From Lentisphaerota bacterium (GTDB lineage: Bacteria > Verrucomicrobiota > Lentisphaeria > Victivallales > Victivallaceae): DNA of 64,000 nt. The DNA lies in assembly GCA_024225035.1 (NCBI GenBank), contig JAAEMX010000099.1, forward strand, positions 24,305 to 88,304, given 5' to 3'. The notes under the pieces were generated by a model. The model saw only the letters and a list, made by a program, of their open reading frames with translations. It was not told the DNA's origin and made no database searches. Position numbers and translations under genes: made by a program. Below are positions 55,503 to 64,000 of this stretch, piece after piece. The first letter of the stretch is position 1. The number at the start of each line of letters is the position of its first letter.

Positions 55503-58500
55503 CTAAAAGTCAGGACCGAACATTGGATTCAGATTCAGTTCAAAGACCATCTTACGTTTCATGTAAGTGAATCTGAGCGGAATATTAATCATGCCCTTGG
55601 AAGCATTAAACTGAGCCATGTTTTTGGCTGATGCTTTGAGGACAGCATTAGGTCCTGGCAGTGTTAGTGTGACAGCTGGTTTTTTCGAATTGAGGAATTC
55701 ATATAGATGAATTTTAACTTCCTCTTTGCCGGATGGCAGAACCAGACCTGTGTCTGAATTAGCAGGTGATGTCGCTAGCTTCTGGGACGGCTCTTGGTCG
55801 CCGACCTGGATGCTCATATATCTGAAAACATTTTCTGCCGGGATGCCCATTGAAAGGCTGCGTTGAGTAGCCTGTACAGCCAGTTTGTACATAACTGTAT
55901 TATTCTTTGGAGTCAGTCCTTTGAGCTGCATTGCGGCGCGTGGGACTTTTGCCAGGTCATCTTTGGTGGAACCGGTGAAGTTCTCAAAGAAGCCGTGGAA
56001 GAAATCATACAGTCTGGCAGATGATATCATTTCAGTTTCCGGCGGGAAGTAGTCAATCCAGTTCTTTTCTGTAGGCCATTCACTAGGCATAGGCATTTTT
56101 TTATTAAAGTTCATGCCCAGCCAGAGACAGCACAGGTAACCGGTTTTGTCTCTGAAAATGATTGGTACCAGATAAGTCTTTGATTTCGCGTCGAATTTGA
56201 CGCCTTCACGCAGGAACATGTTTATACCGCTCCAGTTACCCGGGAACGAAATTGTATAGTCCGGGTTCTGGCTGCTGGCAAAACGATAGAGGTTAACTTC
56301 AAGATCAGTGTCTGAAGCTGAGAAGTTCAGTTCGTTGATCAATTTGCTCTGGTTGCCGACATTGGCCAAAGATATTTTTTCCATCAGCGGAGTGCCGCCC
56401 TGAGTGATCTCAATGTATGGGTAGCGCAGTGCTGCCGGAATGATTTTATCCTTGAGGCCCCGCATTACCGGAGCTTTTTCACGAATACCTCTGCTTGGTA
56501 TTACCAGAGTCCATGACAGCGGTTTGACAGGATCGCCAAGCAGGATCAGTATCTTGCGGAGGCGTTTCCAGGCCATCTGGCGCTGTTCGTTTGAGAACTC
56601 AACCGGATCAATAATTTTTCTGATTACCGGATAGTCCAGAGGAACTATGGCTTCTTTACCTTTTCCAGCGATCGGTGCTGCAGCCTGAGGACTGCGATAA
56701 TAACCGATCAGGAAACGGAATTGTCTGGTCACATAACCCTGCGGTAAAATGATACCGGGTGAACGGTCGTAGGTAAAGCAGAGCGGGAATCTCATCAGCT
56801 GTGAGCCAACACGGCGTAAATGGTTGTACGCGGTGTCGGAGATGTTGCGGCGCAACAACTCAATACCTTCAGAGAGGAACTGATTCCACCACGGAATTGC
56901 TTTGCTCTTATCAGGGTTGTAGGGGCCGAAGTACTTAACAATCAGTTTTTCAGGTGACAGGTTATTCAAGCGCTGCCATGCTTTTTCAGGCTCATCCGGC
57001 AACAGTGAGAAGCGGGTGAGAGTGTAAGAGCATATATCGTCAAACTGATCATTCAGTAGGCGTAGTTTTTCCTGAATATCTTTGAGATTTCTGCTGGTAT
57101 CCGGGAAAACTCCTTTCATTGTCGGGATGACACGTAAGGCATTTTCTTTGATAGCATAGAAGGTTCTCAAAGAATAGTTGATGTCATAAACTTTAATTTG
57201 AGAGCATGCCTTGAGGAAGCTGTCCCAGTCATCAAAGTTTTTAACTGAAGCCTGAGTATCTACCTTGGCTGTCCAATAATGATAATATCTTTCCATGTAA
57301 CCTTGAATGACTCTCTTGAACACTTCAATTTTCTTAGTCAGGTCAACCGGAGTGCTGAGCTGTTCATCCTTTCTTAGTTCTTCAAACCATCTAAGGAAGA
57401 ACTCAAGGTCACTGGTGATCAGTTTAACAGTCTGCGGGTTGAACCTTGCTTCAAATGTAGAGTCCTGAGTCATGCTGGTACAGGCGATCGGAGGACATTT
57501 CAGAGTTGATATTCTCTGACTGATTCTGGCAATGGTATTTTCCATTTCAGTAGATGACTGCGGCATCAGATTCAATGCCGATCTAATGAGAATACCAATA
57601 TTAAAGCTCTTGGCGATTTCAATAACATTTGAGCACGCTTGAATACTGCTGTATTTTTGTGGAGCTTTTTTACGTTTTGCCAAGTCCTGAGCCAGTTGTT
57701 TTTCAGAGCGGTTGAATGATTCAATTCTCTGTTTGATAGTCAACAGGTCTTTAACAGGAATCGGAGTTTTGACAACATCAAAAGTATGACGAAGCAGCAT
57801 GATCTGCTTGGCATAGTTACGCAGGTTAGAGTCCTTGTCCTTTTCCCATAGTTTGGCAATTGGGCCGGACGCAATTTTGCGCATGTTGTCAATTTTTTCC
57901 TGAGCATACTCGTAGATCTTGTCGCTTTCGCCAAGTTCTATAGCCATACTTTTATAGAATGCGGATTCATCGTATTGCGGAGCAAGAGTTTTCTTAAAGT
58001 CCGCGATATCGGCTTTGACTTCAGCCAGATAATTCGAAGCATGCTTGTCAAAAAGCAGCTTTAAGGATTTGGTTGATTCACCGCTGAAATAAGTATCTAT
58101 AGCATCAAGGCGGTCAGCTGTTTCAATCAGGTAATCACATTTCTTAATCCAGTTGTTAAGCAGTTTTTTGATGATTTGCTGATTACCTACCTTTATAGCT
58201 GCGCCAATATCGTTGTTGATCACCTGCAGTTCTGCCTGAACCTGAGTAATCGTTTGCAGGTCCTGAACCATTTCGAGAGTTTTATGGAACGGCATTTCCG
58301 GATAGAGTTCCATCTTATCAAAATGGTTATTATAGGCTTGCAGACCGCGCAGTACAGACTGCTGTGAGAAAGTACTGTATGGACTCAGCAGCAGGAACAG
58401 GGCAGGGGCGCTTTGCGGCGAGACTGCCTGTGGGAACTCACGCATGAAGATATTCTGAATAACCAGAGTCTTGTATCTCGGTACACTTTGAGAGAAAATA

Positions 58501-60446
58501 GGCTCATAGGTAATATAATCATCGGTGAGTTTACCGCTCTTGATATAATATGCTCCGGCTTTCTCGATTTTGGCGAGAGTCAGAAGCGTTTGAGTGTCGT
58601 AAGGAGTCCAGGTGGTTATCCTGTTGCGCCAGAAGTCATAACGCGCCGCGTTAATGAATGGTGCCAGGCACATTTCGGAGAACACAATCTGGAAAACGAA
58701 TTTTCTTTTGTGTTTGTAGAGGTTGCCGGAGAAATCACCGTCCCAAATTTCCGCGAAGCGGTAGAATAATGGAACCGAAATATCAATCTTACGGCTGTCC
58801 CATACATACTTGAAGTATTCCAGACGGGTAAAACTGCTGTTAACCGCCATCGGCGTGTACAGCTTAAGTTCAAGGTCACCTTCTTTGTTAACTTCGACAA
58901 TTGGTGACTTCTTAATCCCGTCCTGCTGCAGCAACTGCAACGTTGCCCGCCAAGGCGGTTGAGCATTTCTTGACTGTTTGCTCAATACTTCAAACGAACG
59001 CATAGTCTGCAGTATTATCAGTACAGCAAACACCGCAAATACACCAGCCGCAATATAAAATGGACGGCGCATTTTGCGTTTGGCAGCAGCAGTAAATTGA
59101 GTAAGGCCGCTTTCCTGGAAGATTTTTTCCATGAACAGACGGCGAATGAAGTAATGACGTTCAGAGAAGGTTTCAGGTACTTTTGAACGCATTGCTTCTT
59201 CAGATTCTTCAACCGTGCCCTGCGGTATGCTGATATTAGGCTTATCCAGTGCGGCAGTGAAATAAACACCGCGAAGCATCAGGCTTGGCGCTCCTTTCAA
59301 ATGGATTGGACTGAATACGCCGTCCAGATAATTGAACAGACGCTCTTTGATATCGTCGAAACGATTTGGCAAAGAGTAAATTGGAGCGACAATGTCCGCG
59401 CGGTTTTCACCGTGTGCGGCTGCGTTCCAGATTTTGTTATCCAGCATCATGAAAGAGCGGGTTTCAAGCAGTGATTTACGACAGGCTTCAATGCCTGAAT
59501 TAACTTTATCACGGTCGTATTGACTTTCCGCGTCAGGATTGCTCCAGCCGAACATCCCTTCTGAATCCTGTTCAGGAGTATAAGAGAAGTACTCGGAGAA
59601 ACCACTGATCAAGTCAGCTTTAGTTATGACAAAGTAAACCGGGCAGCGGATGCCCAGGAAATTATTAAGAGCTCTGAGTTCGTCAGTAATCAGGTTAACT
59701 TTACGGTTAACCAATTCCGGCGGATCCAGTAACAGAGCGTCTGCCGGAATAGTAAGTACAACTCCGCTGAGCGGTTGAACAGAGCGGTATCTTTTGATCA
59801 ATCTCAACAGGCGCAGCCATTCCATGTCTGACTTCCCGCCCCAGCGGTTGAAAAAGACTTTGCCGCCGACATCGAGTACTATACCGTCAGCCGTAGTCCA
59901 CCAGTGCATGGTCTGAGTGCCTGCGCAGCCTTGAGTCATGTCTACAAGGCCTGGAGGGTATTCAATGCCGCCTGAGCGCATCATTTCAGATTTACCGGCG
60001 CCGGGTTCACCAATCAGCAGGTACAAAGGCATGTCATTGAAAGAAACGCCTTTAGCGCGAAGGAACTTCATGCCTTCTATGAAATCCTGACGGATGGTTT
60101 CAAGGCGTACAGCCTGGATATCCTGTTCGGCACGTTCACCGGAACCGCCGCCAGCCGCCATGCGGGAAAGCTCACGCCTGAGCAAGAGGTCTTCACGCAT
60201 TGATGCCGCAATACGAGCGGTTCTGATTCTTTTAATAAGAATGCGAATCAGGATGTAAATAATGAAAGCTACAATAATTGCAGCAATAATAACTCCGATT
60301 ACGATCAAGAGCGATGAGTGAGCACTGGCCCATTCTCCCATTCTTGAGAAAATACCGGCTCCTTTAGCACTCGCGGCAGCAGAAGTTGCACTCGAGGGAC
60401 CCCCGCCGATCGCACCTATAGCAAATAATTTATTATTCTTTGTCAT
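55503..60446 (-). CDS. tssM: TssM (IcmF) with P-loop, second copy
   Basis: 1647 residues. First membrane helix at about 45-70; cytoplasmic domain with Walker A GEPGAGKS (146-153), VLDVGG and TKAD, a G-protein-like set; second helix about 470 (FYIAAGVFAVFAVLIIL); long periplasmic helical region; beta-rich C-terminus (LTLPGPNAVLKA and similar). Full-length classical TssM, unlike the shorter P-loop-less copy at 36525. Its ATG overlaps the tssL2 stop by four bases. Probably the energy-using core of a second membrane complex. Confidence 0.92.
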   Translation of the reverse strand: MTKNNKLFAIGAIGGGPSSATSAAASAKGAGIFSRMGEWASAHSSLLIVIGVIIAAIIVAFIIYILIRILIKRIRTARIAASMREDLLLRRELSRMAAGGGSGERAEQDIQAVRLETIRQDFIEGMKFLRAKGVSFNDMPLYLLIGEPGAGKSEMMRSGGIEYPPGLVDMTQGCAGTQTMHWWTTADGIVLDVGGKVFFNRWGGKSDMEWLRLLRLIKRYRSVQPLSGVVLTIPADALLLDPPELVNRKVNLITDELRALNNFLGIRCPVYFVITKADLISGFSEYFSYTPEQDSEGMFGWSNPDAESQYDRDKVNSGIEACRKSLLETRSFMMLDNKIWNAAAHGENRADIVAPIYSLPNRFDDIKERLFNYLDGVFSPIHLKGAPSLMLRGVYFTAALDKPNISIPQGTVEESEEAMRSKVPETFSERHYFIRRLFMEKIFQESGLTQFTAAAKRKMRRPFYIAAGVFAVFAVLIILQTMRSFEVLSKQSRNAQPPWRATLQLLQQDGIKKSPIVEVNKEGDLELKLYTPMAVNSSFTRLEYFKYVWDSRKIDISVPLFYRFAEIWDGDFSGNLYKHKRKFVFQIVFSEMCLAPFINAARYDFWRNRITTWTPYDTQTLLTLAKIEKAGAYYIKSGKLTDDYITYEPIFSQSVPRYKTLVIQNIFMREFPQAVSPQSAPALFLLLSPYSTFSQQSVLRGLQAYNNHFDKMELYPEMPFHKTLEMVQDLQTITQVQAELQVINNDIGAAIKVGNQQIIKKLLNNWIKKCDYLIETADRLDAIDTYFSGESTKSLKLLFDKHASNYLAEVKADIADFKKTLAPQYDESAFYKSMAIELGESDKIYEYAQEKIDNMRKIASGPIAKLWEKDKDSNLRNYAKQIMLLRHTFDVVKTPIPVKDLLTIKQRIESFNRSEKQLAQDLAKRKKAPQKYSSIQACSNVIEIAKSFNIGILIRSALNLMPQSSTEMENTIARISQRISTLKCPPIACTSMTQDSTFEARFNPQTVKLITSDLEFFLRWFEELRKDEQLSTPVDLTKKIEVFKRVIQGYMERYYHYWTAKVDTQASVKNFDDWDSFLKACSQIKVYDINYSLRTFYAIKENALRVIPTMKGVFPDTSRNLKDIQEKLRLLNDQFDDICSYTLTRFSLLPDEPEKAWQRLNNLSPEKLIVKYFGPYNPDKSKAIPWWNQFLSEGIELLRRNISDTAYNHLRRVGSQLMRFPLCFTYDRSPGIILPQGYVTRQFRFLIGYYRSPQAAAPIAGKGKEAIVPLDYPVIRKIIDPVEFSNEQRQMAWKRLRKILILLGDPVKPLSWTLVIPSRGIREKAPVMRGLKDKIIPAALRYPYIEITQGGTPLMEKISLANVGNQSKLINELNFSASDTDLEVNLYRFASSQNPDYTISFPGNWSGINMFLREGVKFDAKSKTYLVPIIFRDKTGYLCCLWLGMNFNKKMPMPSEWPTEKNWIDYFPPETEMISSARLYDFFHGFFENFTGSTKDDLAKVPRAAMQLKGLTPKNNTVMYKLAVQATQRSLSMGIPAENVFRYMSIQVGDQEPSQKLATSPANSDTGLVLPSGKEEVKIHLYEFLNSKKPAVTLTLPGPNAVLKASAKNMAQFNASKGMINIPLRFTYMKRKMVFELNLNPMFGPDF

Positions 60447-61261
60447 AGTCTGTTGCCTTCCATTGGTTTGTGCTTTCCGATACGCATCTTGGCTTTTATA
60501 ACGTTTTCAGATGCTTTCTTAAGCGATTCGTCCATTCTGAGTTCGTGAGGGAACTCAAAAGTGCTTTGCTTGATAGCGTCATCGACACCAAGATTGGCAC
60601 ATTCTTCAAGTAATTCCCGCAAGTTCTGAGTTGCTCTGAGGAATGCCATTCTGTTGAAGATAAGAGCCAATGCAAGGAAAATTAATGAGCACAGGAAAAC
60701 CAGCCTGGTGCGCTTGTAGGGAGACTTGAACATTGCTCGTGAGTCGGTCGCTGCTGTGCACTTGTCAGAAATATCAGAAATCAGGTTTTCGTGCATGTCA
60801 GCGCCAACACGCAAAGCACAGATTCTGAGCTTGCGTTCCAGTTCCTGCGGCTGGTCATTGTAGCAGCCTGAGAAGCCTGTTCCCAGTAACTGATACATGA
60901 CGCCCAGTCTTTCTGTGGCGGCGCTTGACGGGTCGTTTAATTCCTTGTCCAGAATATCGAAGAATTTTTCGTCTCCAGACAGTTCATTATACATTGATTT
61001 TCCCAGTTCCCGCCATGTAGAGCTAAACTCAAAAGGTCCTTCCTTGATCATAAAGTCAACGAAGAACACCATTGGCAGCATTATTTTATCTACTTCGGCG
61101 GCAAGTTCGGGGGAATTAGCCGCTTCCTCTCTCATCGTGTCAATTTTACGGTTGATTTCCGTGAAGACATCACCGCGGTTGAGATCCGCCCCGGCGAGAG
61201 CTCGCCGGCGGCATTCGACTACATAATCGATCAATGGTTGGCATATTTCAAGTAAGGTCAT
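60443..61261 (-). CDS. tssL: TssL (DotU), second copy
   Basis: 272 residues. PMVFFVDFMI and the YNELSGDEKFFDILDKELND region followed by YQLLGTGFSGCY are the DotU signature (D.FE..LD and LGF.G.Y). One membrane helix (LVFLCSLIFLALALIF) near 205 and a periplasmic tail of about 50 residues. Overlaps both neighbours by four bases. Confidence 0.92.
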   Translation of the reverse strand: MTLLEICQPLIDYVVECRRRALAGADLNRGDVFTEINRKIDTMREEAANSPELAAEVDKIMLPMVFFVDFMIKEGPFEFSSTWRELGKSMYNELSGDEKFFDILDKELNDPSSAATERLGVMYQLLGTGFSGCYNDQPQELERKLRICALRVGADMHENLISDISDKCTAATDSRAMFKSPYKRTRLVFLCSLIFLALALIFNRMAFLRATQNLRELLEECANLGVDDAIKQSTFEFPHELRMDESLKKASENVIKAKMRIGKHKPMEGNRL

Positions 61262-62652
61262 GATTCTACCTCTTTTTCAGCAAAAAGTATTGCATACAGA
61301 CTTACTTCGATATTTGGCAGTTCCTTGGCGGACCATGCCAAAGCGAACTTCTTTTCTTCCAATATCTTACTCCATGCCCTTGAACTGGATGTACGCATCA
61401 GGCGGAACCACAGCGCATTGTTGAGCTGAGGCAGCAGTGAAGGCGGATAACGCTCTTCTTTAAGCTTGACTCCTCTGACACGTGAATCGATAATGCTGGC
61501 AGCAGTGAATTTAAATTTATCACCAGCCTCAACCAGATTGACGATTGTTTGTGGGTTATCACGATACGAAACAGCCAGGAAATAATCCTGGGTGTTATTG
61601 ATATAGCGATCTTCCAGTTCGCCGGTAAGTAAACAGGCGTCTGGAACTTTTTTCAGGTTGACTTTGACATAGCCGCCGGAGGTATCCGGTGCTGTCAGAC
61701 TACGTATTCTGCTGAACAGTTCCACAAAACAACCACGACAGTTGTCGTGATCGTAATCCGGTATGTCAAAAAAGTTGTGCTGAGGGCTGAGGGCAGCCAA
61801 TTCGCACAGCAACCTGTTCATTTCCATATATACAGTAAACGGTGTAGTGGACTTCAGTCTTAACTTAGGACGTAAAGTTGCCAGTACACTGCCTATTGAC
61901 CGTAAACGCATCATTTTTTCAATCTGAATGCTTGAAAGGGTTTCCGGATTGTATCCGGATCTTCTGAAAAAACTGATCAGTTCATCACGCGTCAACTGAA
62001 GTCTTTCAACAAGATCTTCAGTCATACGACGTAAATCTGGAGATCCGCGCATGGTCAGACAGGGTGCTATGTACTCCTGACTTATTTCCAGGTGAGGAGT
62101 CTCAGTGCCTTCTGAAATCTTACGCAGTTCTACAATTGGCAGTACTTCGTAATCATCAAGACTGTCGTAATCAGTAAGCAGTCTGGCGTTTACTTTTCTG
62201 GTCAAAAGCGGTTGTGGATTGCCGCCATCGTTTTCATCATCTATTTCGCGAACTACCGATTGATAGCGGCAGAGACGATGTTTTCCTTCTTCACCGGCTC
62301 GTCCCGTATTCATCTCGCCAAGCCTGATCAATGGCACGGCAAGGTATACTTTGAATTTTTCCTGAGCCTCTTCCAGCGTAGAGCGAAGATCCAAATCAGT
62401 AAGTGAAGTGTTGCCCGGGGATCTGACTTCGAGTCCGCCCGGCATAATTGCGGCAATGCTTTCAATACGCAGATTGTAACCACCAAGGGCATCTTCTGAG
62501 ATTTTCAACTCAGACAGCCCATAGGGATAGTATATTGCCAGCGAACGGTCACTGCGCCGTGCAGATGAATCTGCTCTGTCCGCCAGTTGCATGTTGTGGG
62601 GCCTTAAGAACAGGCCCTCATGCCAGTTAACATTTTCTATATAGTCAAACAC
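61258..62652 (-). CDS. tssK: TssK, second copy
   Basis: 464 residues starting VNWHEGLFLRPHNMQLADR, the canonical TssK opening. The middle has VYLAVPLIRLGE and the C-terminal part the FKFTAASIIDSRVRGVKL stretch. More classical than the copy at 40252. The baseplate connector for the second membrane complex. Confidence 0.93.
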   Translation of the reverse strand: MFDYIENVNWHEGLFLRPHNMQLADRADSSARRSDRSLAIYYPYGLSELKISEDALGGYNLRIESIAAIMPGGLEVRSPGNTSLTDLDLRSTLEEAQEKFKVYLAVPLIRLGEMNTGRAGEEGKHRLCRYQSVVREIDDENDGGNPQPLLTRKVNARLLTDYDSLDDYEVLPIVELRKISEGTETPHLEISQEYIAPCLTMRGSPDLRRMTEDLVERLQLTRDELISFFRRSGYNPETLSSIQIEKMMRLRSIGSVLATLRPKLRLKSTTPFTVYMEMNRLLCELAALSPQHNFFDIPDYDHDNCRGCFVELFSRIRSLTAPDTSGGYVKVNLKKVPDACLLTGELEDRYINNTQDYFLAVSYRDNPQTIVNLVEAGDKFKFTAASIIDSRVRGVKLKEERYPPSLLPQLNNALWFRLMRTSSSRAWSKILEEKKFALAWSAKELPNIEVSLYAILFAEKEVES

Positions 62653-62681
62653 TTTGCAAGCCTCACTTTCATTATGTATAA

Positions 62682-63224
62682 TTATTTGCCGGAACTTCCT
62701 GCTGTGGACAGCGGGGTGGTCAGGATCAGGCCTGCCGGCGTAATGACGATATTTATATCCGAGCCATTCGGCCAGCTGTCGGGGTCAAGCGGCAGCAACA
62801 GACGACGAGGATCAAGTTTTCCTTCTGATACACGCCATTGTCCGGGGATATTAGCTATTATGAATATTTGTTTAGCTCCGGCATTGTCCCAGCGTTCCCA
62901 CAGTGGAGAATCTTCAGGAAATACTTTTTCTTTCCAGTTTTCTTCTGAGAAGAACATGGTATTTCTGGCCAGGGATTGCCTGATTGTACTTTGTGCTTGG
63001 AAATAATCGGTGGTAGGACAACTTTGTAAGCGTAATGCTTCAATGTCATTGACGCCAGCCATGTCCACTTCTATTGAGGGATATATCTGGTATTTCTTTA
63101 CAAGATCTTTCGATAGCGAAACTTTTACGTTATAAGCGGGAACACTGCTGAAGCATCCGACGAGTGATAGGACAAGTGCGGTTACAGCTGTTCCCTGCAA
63201 CAGACGCAACAGTCTTTTGGTCAT
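62682..63224 (-). CDS. tssJ: TssJ-like lipoprotein, second copy
   Basis: 180 residues with a lipoprotein signal (LSLVGC), then a beta-rich mature domain (FSSVPAYNVKVSLSKDL, IFIIANIPGQWRV). GGAGGG precedes ATG 63224. It is the first gene of the operon tssJ2-tssK2-tssL2-tssM2. Confidence 0.8.
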   Translation of the reverse strand: MTKRLLRLLQGTAVTALVLSLVGCFSSVPAYNVKVSLSKDLVKKYQIYPSIEVDMAGVNDIEALRLQSCPTTDYFQAQSTIRQSLARNTMFFSEENWKEKVFPEDSPLWERWDNAGAKQIFIIANIPGQWRVSEGKLDPRRLLLPLDPDSWPNGSDINIVITPAGLILTTPLSTAGSSGK

Positions 63225-63282
63225 GATATAACCCTCCAGGATAAAAATTATATGACTGTAAATTGTTGTTTGATTTGTGGAC

Positions 63283-63320
63283 GTGAAACGACAATTCTGT
63301 TATTAATAGAACTGTTTCAC
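63283..63320 (-). repeat. Inverted repeat in the leader of the second tss operon
   Basis: GTGAAAC...GTTTCAC with an imperfect inner stem (GTTCT/AGAAT), 59 bases or more before tssJ2. Possible mRNA hairpin or operator. The gap 63225-63658 has no other gene. Confidence 0.5.
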
Positions 63321-63658
63321 TGCAATCTGTCTCCTTTTAACAAGAATAATGCACAGAGAGGTAAATATCAAGTAAAATATTTGGCAACGGGCAATTTTTT
63401 TTGTGCTTGAACACGAAGGACGTAGATTTGGAACTATGCAGTTGTTTCTTTTTCAGAAATAAGAAGATTATGCTTTTTTCTATGGTATATGTATAATTTA
63501 ATGCCCTGAGCAAAGGGCATATTCCGCATATTATCCCTACTGAAAATGTTTTGTAAGCTAAAAAAGTAAAAACAACCAGTAAACCCTCTGAGAGGAACAG
63601 TCTATAAAAAGCTTTAATATTATAGTCCTGTGTAAAAATTCCAGCCAATAGATAATGC

Positions 63659-63955
63659 TTAGTTATTTCTTTTCCACGAAAATATTGTGAAGTCTAGAAA
63701 GGGGTAAATAATTTCTTTATTGAAAGTGATGTGTGATGATAATACTGCCAGAAAAAAAAGCGATTCTTCCGCACGCAATATCATGTTAAGCTCTTCCCGC
63801 AATAGGGGGCAGTTTGTTAAATATTTTTCAATATTTCCTGGTAGTATCAGGGCTGAATATGGTTCCGATTGAAATATTAAATGGCTTACATTTTTTTTGC
63901 ATGTGTTACAAACTACAATATCTCTAATTTTTGAATAACAACATATACAAAAAAA
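63659..63955 (-). other. Open frame with CxCC...CxxC motif, possibly a gene end
   Basis: Minus-strand frame open from after a TGA at 63956-63958 to a TAA at 63661-63659. It reads FFCICCYSKIRDIVVCNTCK, then hydrophilic and finally hydrophobic sequence (EESLFFLAVLSSHITF). There is no start codon before an internal ATG, so it would need an upstream start and a frame break at the T-run near 63950. Perhaps the end of a zinc-finger protein; low confidence. Confidence 0.25.
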
Positions 63956-64000
63956 TCAAATATTATAGGTATAGATATAAAAGAAGAATAAGCTATAAAC

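Noticed and set aside
63337..63648. 103-codon minus-strand frame
   Set aside because: Composition is unlike a protein, and there is no ribosome binding site.

Overview
The window looks like a chromosomal segment of a Gram-negative, moderately AT-rich, Na+-dependent bacterium. Supporting signs are a Na+-translocating decarboxylase (oadGAB with its own birA), dTDP-rhamnose genes, a PtsP-type EI(Ntr), lipoprotein signals and a large type VI secretion system (T6SS). The mixture (divergent T6SS proteins, a DTSFRDG-type OadA, eukaryote-like domain proteins) suggests the PVC superphylum, perhaps Lentisphaerota. That placement is an inference from general impression, not from a marker gene.

Layout. 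1-13.5 kb is mostly housekeeping: a frameshifted P-loop kinase, serA, a FYVE-finger protein, birA-oadG-oadA-oadB, ptsP and rfbC-rfbA-rfbD. 13.5-28.5 kb is an AT-rich, gene-sparse accessory region. It carries candidate effectors or toxins: an LGGC-type deamidase candidate, a secreted C39/C70-like cysteine protease, a Fic protein, a C58-like protease fused to ankyrin repeats, and two zinc-finger + ChaN/TIKI-like proteins. It also holds two paralogous small-RNA candidates, a textbook small-protein transcription unit and several decayed genes, and it ends at a tRNA-Gly(CCC). 28.6-48.3 kb is T6SS cluster 1, all on the minus strand: tssB-tssC-hcp-(tssA-like)-tssJ-tssL-tssF-tssK, then a terminator, then tssM-tssG-PAAR-like-needle-gp27-like and a glycosyltransferase-like cargo gene. 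49-55.3 kb has three small unknown genes, a TerB-AI2E fusion and housekeeping genes (purM, acyltransferase, nth, HPt, hisH). 55.4-63.3 kb is a separate complete minus-strand operon, tssJ-tssK-tssL-tssM, closed by a strong terminator: a second T6SS membrane complex and TssK without its own sheath or tube.

How they may work together (inference). Cluster 1 supplies sheath, tube, baseplate and spike. The spike is split into a gp27-like protein with an N-terminal zinc ribbon, a separate beta-helix needle and a DUF4280 (PAAR-like) tip protein. The glycosyltransferase-like gene lies 8 bases downstream of the spike gene, where specialised cargo is usually found. Nearby accessory genes have domains typical of proteins acting inside eukaryotic cells (FYVE-like fingers, ankyrin, Fic, C58 and C70 proteases), so the window may encode an anti-eukaryotic (protist or animal) delivery arsenal. 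The most novel element is a set of three proteins that join a FYVE-type four-CxxC finger to two different putative catalytic domains. No TssE or ClpV gene is visible here.

Several genes show single-base frame breaks (kinase at 1-966, lipoprotein at 27845-28298, a two-helix membrane protein at 17569-17914, a remnant at 15819-16179). These fit either decay in accessory DNA or homopolymer sequencing errors. Functional calls rest on motifs read by eye; no database search was made.
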